Assembly: GCA_006937955.1 (NCBI GenBank)
Contig: SSNP01000005.1
Coordinates: forward strand, 756,907-820,906
Direction of reading: 5' to 3'
Length of the DNA: 64,000 nucleotides
Source: Pachypanchax playfairii
Lineage: Eukaryota > Chordata > Actinopteri > Cyprinodontiformes > Aplocheilidae
Positions 59,501-64,000 of this stretch are shown in pieces (position 1 is the first letter of the stretch; each line of letters opens with the position of its first letter). The notes beneath the pieces were generated by a model. The model ran no database searches, had not been told where the DNA came from, and saw only the letters and a program-made list of their open reading frames with translations. Both the position numbers and the translations under genes were made by a program.

Positions 59501-62500
59501 AACCTTTAAAAAGCTTCATCTGACTCGCTGTTTCAAGTCACTAATTCTAAGATCTGATGACTTTCTGAGCAGATTTGAGGCATATAATCTACATGCTGTT
59601 TGTTTTCTTCACCTTTCAGTGGTGTAATTATTCCCAGTAACTTGATTTTACAGTTTGTTTTTGTTAACATTGTGTCATTTTCTTGAATCAGTAAAAAGCT
59701 TTAGTATAAGCGTTTATGTGCTTTTAGTGAAACATGACAGTTTTATTAAACAGGATAGAAGCTGCTAATGGAACATGAGCAGGTAAATACTTCCTCCTTC
59801 CAGCAGACTCATCAGATTCTAATATAAAGGAAAGGATGGTTCTGGTTTTCAGACACGTTCTGATTTTATTAATAAAAATAAATGAACATCTTTTCATTCA
59901 GAAATGTCAGTCAGACCTGTTTAAACCAGAGTTTACGTGTTTCACATGAAGATCCATCTCAAACATACCTGAAGTTAGAATAATGTTTATAAATTTATAT
60001 ATTTAGTTGTAGTTAAACTCCCACATCTGCAGCCTGTAGCAAGACTTACCTGTTAGCAAAGACCTAAATATTAACAGCATTAATCCTCTGAAAATAAAAA
60101 GGATTCACTCTCATAAGTTCAACCTTTTTATCTGAGGACTTCTTAAAAATCTTTCTAAACTCAGATAATCCTTTTTTATTTTGCTTTCAGACTTTATTTC
60201 TGCACACAGATGCTTGGTGTGAATCTCAGACTGGCAGCTGATTGGATCATCTTGAATGGAAATGCAGATGTAAAGTGTGTGTGTGAGTTGGACAGTGGAC
60301 TGTCCTCCACTGCTGACCTCTGGGTCTGAACCTGCTGTGGAGGCTTGCCCATTTCATTAGCATGTTGGAGCAGTGAGCCTGGCTTTAGAGACAATATCCC
60401 TGTCAGCAGATTAATCTAATACCTCCCCACACACACAGACCAGTATATACACATGAGGACAGAAGAACACATGGACAGACGAAGGACAATATGTGATCAA
60501 GTTAACAGAAAAGCATCAATACAGTGAGGACATAAACACACAAAAACACTCTCTTTACAGCTTACGTTAATACTTTACTACATGCTCACAGATACACACG
60601 TACACAAATACAAGTACACAACTAATTTCTCTGCTGCCCCACGACCTAGTTTCCCCTAAACCTGCTTTGGTTTTTGCTACAACACGCTGCAGCTGAACAG
60701 CTTCAGGTCGCCTCATTCCAGCCCAAAGAAGAAATTCCTGCAAAACTCAATTTACTATAGAACTTGAGGCTGATGTTGGTAAACTGAATAGTTTTATCTG
60801 TGTTACACAGAAATCCTCCTGCAGGCATCAGACCTAGACGTGCTGTCCTGAAATCCAAATAGTTCAAGTTGTTTTCTGATTCCGTCTGAATGTTTTACTT
60901 TAATCAGCTGATTTAGATTAAAGGGACTGAAATCTGTCTTGTGTTACTCAGGAAAGATCCAGACGACATGTGTTGAATCTGCAGAAGACTGCAGGGATTG
61001 AATTACACTCTCTTTCAGACAGATATATAAATATATAAAGTTTATTTTAGGCTTGACTGTATTATTGCATGTTCATCTTTAATCCTCAGCTTCTCTTGCT
61101 CGGTGCTAAAAGCTGCATCTGAAGCTTATTTTTAGTGTTTAATATACAAAGTACAAAAATACTTTATTTCTACAGTTTTAACAGCAGGGGTGGTTTAAAA
61201 CTTCTGCACAGTATGTAGTGCAATCAGGACATGATGACATGCTCTTCTCTCGTCCTGGTGATCTTTACTCTCCTGGTTCAGGTTCTGGTTTTTCATCATG
61301 AGCTCAGGAACAGAACAGTTGGTCCTGCAGACTGGACCTGAGAAGTACTGCTGGAAGCAGTGACTCACCATGTTTTTATAAAGAACAAGTCCTTCTTCTG
61401 GCGGTCCAGGACGCTGCACCAAGACCAGTGTGTGTATATGTATGTGTGTGGGGGGGACTTCATCCTGCTGCAGTCAGATGGGAAAATCTGAGTTGTCAGT
61501 GAGTAACTGTCTCCTCTCCTTCAGCACAGAGCGGAACTTTATTTTGAAATTTTCCCCTCAGCGGTTTCCTCTATGCCATTTAATGGCACCTTTTCCTCAG
61601 AGAATCAAACATGAGACTCAAAATCTGACTCTCATCCTTTACTTTCAGGATGGGACAAGCACTCATACGGTTACCATGGAGACGATGGTCACTCCTTCTG
61701 CTCCTCGGGGACCGGCCAACCCTATGGCCCTACGTTCACCACGGGCGACGTGATTGGCTGCTGCGTAAACCTCATCAATAACACCTGTTTTTACACCAAA
61801 AATGGCATCAGTTTAGGTTGGTCTCCGGTTCGTTATATTAACGAGTGAAATTAATTATAACTGATTCTCTGACAGAAACTCTGATGTTTTTTAGGTGTTG
61901 CCTTCACAGACCTTCCTGTAAGTATTCACACTATGTTGAAATGATTCTAACACCATTTTTTATTTATTCTGCTGCAGTTTTCTTTCTCTGATGTTCCTGT
62001 TAGTTAAACCGTTAGTGGTTAAATGTTTCCTGTTAAAACGATGAAGAATGTCTGAAGAACTTTTGAGCTACTTCCTGAAATTCCAGCAGGACCCATCTGA
62101 GCTCAGACTGCATGTCTGTGTTTATATTTATGAACTATAAAAAATCTAAAGCTGCTGCCATGAAGGTCTCCATGGTAATCACTTACCTGTTTATCTTATT
62201 GTCATTAATAACAGATCAGCACCTGGATGAGTTTAAAACGTCCTCACTGATGGTTGTAGCTTCGTCTTAATGCAGTCTCAAATTTAAATGATTTATTGGA
62301 TAAAAAGTGACTTTTGATGTAGTTTAACATCATACGATGATTCTAACTGTTTCTAAACTCTGACAGCCCAACCTGTACCCCACCGTGGGTCTGCAGACAC
62401 CCGGTGAGATCGTAGACGCCAACTTTGGTCAGCAGCCATTTGTCTTCGACATCGAGGACTACATGAGCGAATGGCGAGCAAAGATCCACGGAATCATCAC

Positions 62501-62551
62501 CAGCTTCCCGATCGGCGAGCGGCTGGGAGAGTGGCAGGCCGTCCTGCAGAA
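46899..62551 (+). CDS. ranbp10: RAN-binding protein 10 (5' part, continues off the right edge)
   Basis: RANBP10 is a RANBP9 paralogue with SPRY, LisH, CTLH and CRA domains. It binds Ran and belongs to the CTLH/GID E3 ligase family of complexes. Six exons: 46899-47097, 54961-55072, 57769-57821, 61649-61816, 61895-61917 (23 nt), 62367-62551. All phases agree, giving 246 codons plus two bases. Exon 1 encodes LKRLYPAVNEEETPLPRSW and YIGLSQNNLRVHYKG. Exons 2-6 form the SPRY domain: [98 protein letters not shown] and RLGEWQAVLQ. The MAELGSGSLPLGDPAF start is short and resembles RANBP10 more than the long proline/glutamine-rich RANBP9 start. LisH and later domains lie outside the window. Confidence 0.95.
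47169..47250. repeat. Mirror (CA/CG) and (TG/CG) alternating tracts
   Basis: CACACACGCACGCGCGCGCACACACAC, then after about 20 bases GTGTGTATATGTGTGTGTGCGCGCG. The two are roughly inverted repeats and could pair. Confidence 0.75.
47890..48710. repeat. 37-bp minisatellite with 16-bp insert variant (RANBP10 intron 1)
   Basis: Units CCAGTCAGACCTGGATCAGA plus ACTGAGACTCAGATCAT repeat every 37 bases. Several copies are followed by a 16-base CCAGACTCGGATCCTC segment, making a longer 53-base form. About 20 copies. Confidence 0.9.
49880..50830 (+). mobile_element. Heavily decayed Tc1-like element
   Basis: Two separated transposase-like frames on the plus strand. 49920-50010 resembles the helix-turn-helix part (KVISKLFNVRRPTERKIIQK). 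50280-50440 resembles the catalytic start (SWNICWTDETKLQMF, CRHGGGGLMVW). The 3' side ends GGGGTGCACTAACTTTTACT, like known Tc1 relic ends. Ends and target duplication are not clear, and frameshifts are many. Confidence 0.65.
50572..50770. repeat. 35/36-bp tandem repeat, about 5 copies
   Basis: ACCTGAACCTGACTGAGAAG followed by CTGGAGGACCTTCAG, with GATGCTGGTGG variants. It lies inside the decayed Tc1 element, so the expansion came after insertion. Confidence 0.85.
50922..51012. repeat. 20-bp tandem repeat, about 4.5 copies
   Basis: GGACTCTGGATCAGGGTCTT repeats head to tail with one T/C variation. Confidence 0.85.
51030..51165. repeat. 15-bp repeat GTTCTGCTCCTGTAG
   Basis: About eight imperfect copies with TAG/TGG and GGTT/GTTT alternatives. 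Confidence 0.8.
51350..51434. repeat. 17/34-bp repeat of GGTTCTGTTCTATCTGC type
   Basis: Alternating CTATATGTGGTTCTGTT and CTATCTGCGGTTCTGTT units, about five copies. Confidence 0.8.
53434..53622. repeat. Compound pentanucleotide tract (TTTAA)n then (ATTTT)n
   Basis: About 18 TTTAA units pass directly into about 20 ATTTT units, in RANBP10 intron 1. It is almost pure A/T. Confidence 0.95.
55073..57768 (+). other. ranbp10: RANBP10 intron 2, nothing recognised
   Basis: AT-rich 2.7-kb intron. No exon, named repeat or regulatory motif stands out. Confidence 0.7.
57822..61648 (+). other. ranbp10: RANBP10 intron 3
   Basis: A 3.8-kb intron. The only notable stretch is a GC-box and CCAAT-containing patch at 58678-58770. 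Otherwise AT-rich without recognised elements. Confidence 0.7.
58678..58770 (+). promoter_or_regulatory. Possible internal promoter patch in RANBP10 intron 3
   Basis: Within 90 bases: GCCCCGCCC (GC box), GACCAATCCC (CCAAT) and GAGCCCCGTCCGGGCC, denser in CpG than the surrounding intron. No initiator or downstream exon could be confirmed. Confidence 0.25.
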
Positions 62552-62783
62552 GTACGATGAATTCTCACAGTTTAATGTTCATGTTCAGACCAAACAGTCA
62601 GCATGAAAACAGGAAGTTCTTCTGCCACCATCTTTGTTTTTATCATCAATATACAAAAGCAACAAAATGTGATTCTTGAAAGTATTTTCTGTGTATTTAA
62701 CACAAGTAGTAGACCTGTTGTAGGTCTGGAGAACTGTGGATCCAGAACCACTTTAACAGGATAGAGAAACATCTGACTGCTGG

Positions 62784-64000
62784 ACATGCATCAGACATGC
62801 ATCGGACATGCATCAGACATGCATCAGACATGCATCAGACATGCATCGGACATGCATCAGACATGCATCAGACATGCATAGGACATGCATAAGACATGTA
62901 TCAAACATGCATCAGACATGCATCGGACATGCATCACACATGCATCATACATGCATCGGACATGCATCAGACATGCATCGGACATGCATCAGACATGCAT
63001 AGGACATGCATAAGACATGTATCAAACATGCATCAGACATGCATCGGACATGCATCACACATGCATCATACATGCATCACACATGCATCAGACATGCATC
63101 ACACATGCATCAGACATGTATCGGACATGCATAAGACATGTATCAGACATGCATCAGACATGTATCGGACATGCATAAGACATGTATCAGACATGCATCA
63201 TACATGCATCGGACATGCATAAGACATGTATCAAACATGCATCAGACATGCATCACACGTGCATCAGACATGCATCATACATGCATCGGACATGCATCAG
63301 ACATGCATCGGACATGCATAAGACATGTATCAAACATGCATCGGACATGCATCAGACATGCATCGGACATGCATCGGACATCCATCAGACATGCATCGGA
63401 CATGCATAAGACATGTATCAGACATGCATCACACATGCATCAGACATGCATCGGACATGCATAAGACATGTATCGGACATGCATCAGACATGCATCAGAC
63501 ATGCATCAGACATGCATCGGACATGCATCGGACATCCATCAGACATGCATCGGACATGCATAAGACATGTATCAGACATGCATCACACATGCATCAGACA
63601 TGCATCGGACATGCATCAGACATGCATTGGACATGCATAAGACATGTATCAAACATGCATCAGACATGCATCACACGTGCATCAGACATGCATCATACAT
63701 GCATCGGACATGCATCAGACATGTATCAGACATGTATCATACATGCATCATACATGTATCAGACTTGCATCAGACATGCATCACACATGCATCACACATG
63801 TATCAGACATGTATCAGACATGTATCAGACATGTATCATACATGCATCATACATGTATCTGACATGCACCAGACATGTATCAGACATGCATCAGACATGC
63901 ATCAGACATGCATCAGACATGCATCATACATGCATCGGACATGTATCAGACATGTATCATACATGCATCATACATGCATCATACATGTATCAGACATGTA
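62784..64000. repeat. 11-bp minisatellite running off the right edge
   Basis: Units ATGCATCAGAC with variants ATGCATCGGAC, ATGCATAAGAC, ATGTATCAGAC, ATGCATCACAC and ATGCATCATAC, about 110 copies in RANBP10 intron 6. Three units give 33 bases, so frames of 11-residue repeats (MHQTCIRHASD) open by chance. Confidence 0.95.

Noticed and set aside
62784..64000. CRISPR-like array
   Set aside because: Repeats are directly adjacent 11-mers without spacers, in an animal intron.

Overview
The window is vertebrate nuclear DNA, most likely a ray-finned (teleost) fish. The genes are split into short exons with consensus GT-AG junctions. Introns are AT-rich and full of microsatellites and minisatellites. 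There are Tc1/mariner and LINE relics of fish type. The gene order RANBP10 - TSNAXIP1 - NUTF2 - EDC4 matches the human 16q22.1 neighbourhood, without the CENPT and THAP11 genes that lie between TSNAXIP1 and NUTF2 in human. No prokaryotic, viral or CRISPR-type system was found.

Layout, left to right. 1-212: probable last exon of an unidentified plus-strand gene, with its 3' UTR to about 450. 1.1-6.3 kb: four low-complexity blocks (31-bp, purine, 14-bp and 8-bp units). 6245-10204 and 10215-14174 are the same 3,960 bp on either side of a 10-N gap: the end of one contig and the start of the next overlap but were not merged. Each copy carries the EDC4 last exon and an orphan signal-peptide exon. 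13.4-36.4 kb: EDC4 on the minus strand. I could join 30 coding exons with every reading phase consistent, giving 1,386 aa. Its introns hold a 42-bp GC-rich array, a (GT)n tract, a 4.9-kb array of 15-bp units, a dead Tc1-like transposon of DD36E type and a LINE fragment. 37.4-41.8 kb: NUTF2 on the minus strand (127 aa, 4 coding exons plus a noncoding first exon), with a possible two-exon small membrane protein inside its 3' region. 42.3-46.2 kb: TSNAXIP1 on the minus strand, apparently only about 311 aa, half the human length. 46.9 kb to the right edge: RANBP10 on the plus strand, six coding exons (first 246 codons, through the SPRY domain), continuing beyond the window. Its introns hold 37-bp, 35-bp, 20-bp, AT-rich and 11-bp arrays and a decayed Tc1 element.

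Function. EDC4 is the P-body scaffold for mRNA decapping, NUTF2 imports RanGDP, RANBP10 is a Ran-binding and CTLH-complex protein, and TSNAXIP1 is a coiled-coil protein linked to testis. They are not a pathway operon; their adjacency is conserved synteny. Promoter motifs fit the genes: an ETS site before EDC4, ZNF143/THAP11-type elements at NUTF2 and RANBP10, and an RFX X-box-like palindrome before TSNAXIP1.

Nearly all long open frames in the window are by-products of tandem repeats and are not annotated as genes.
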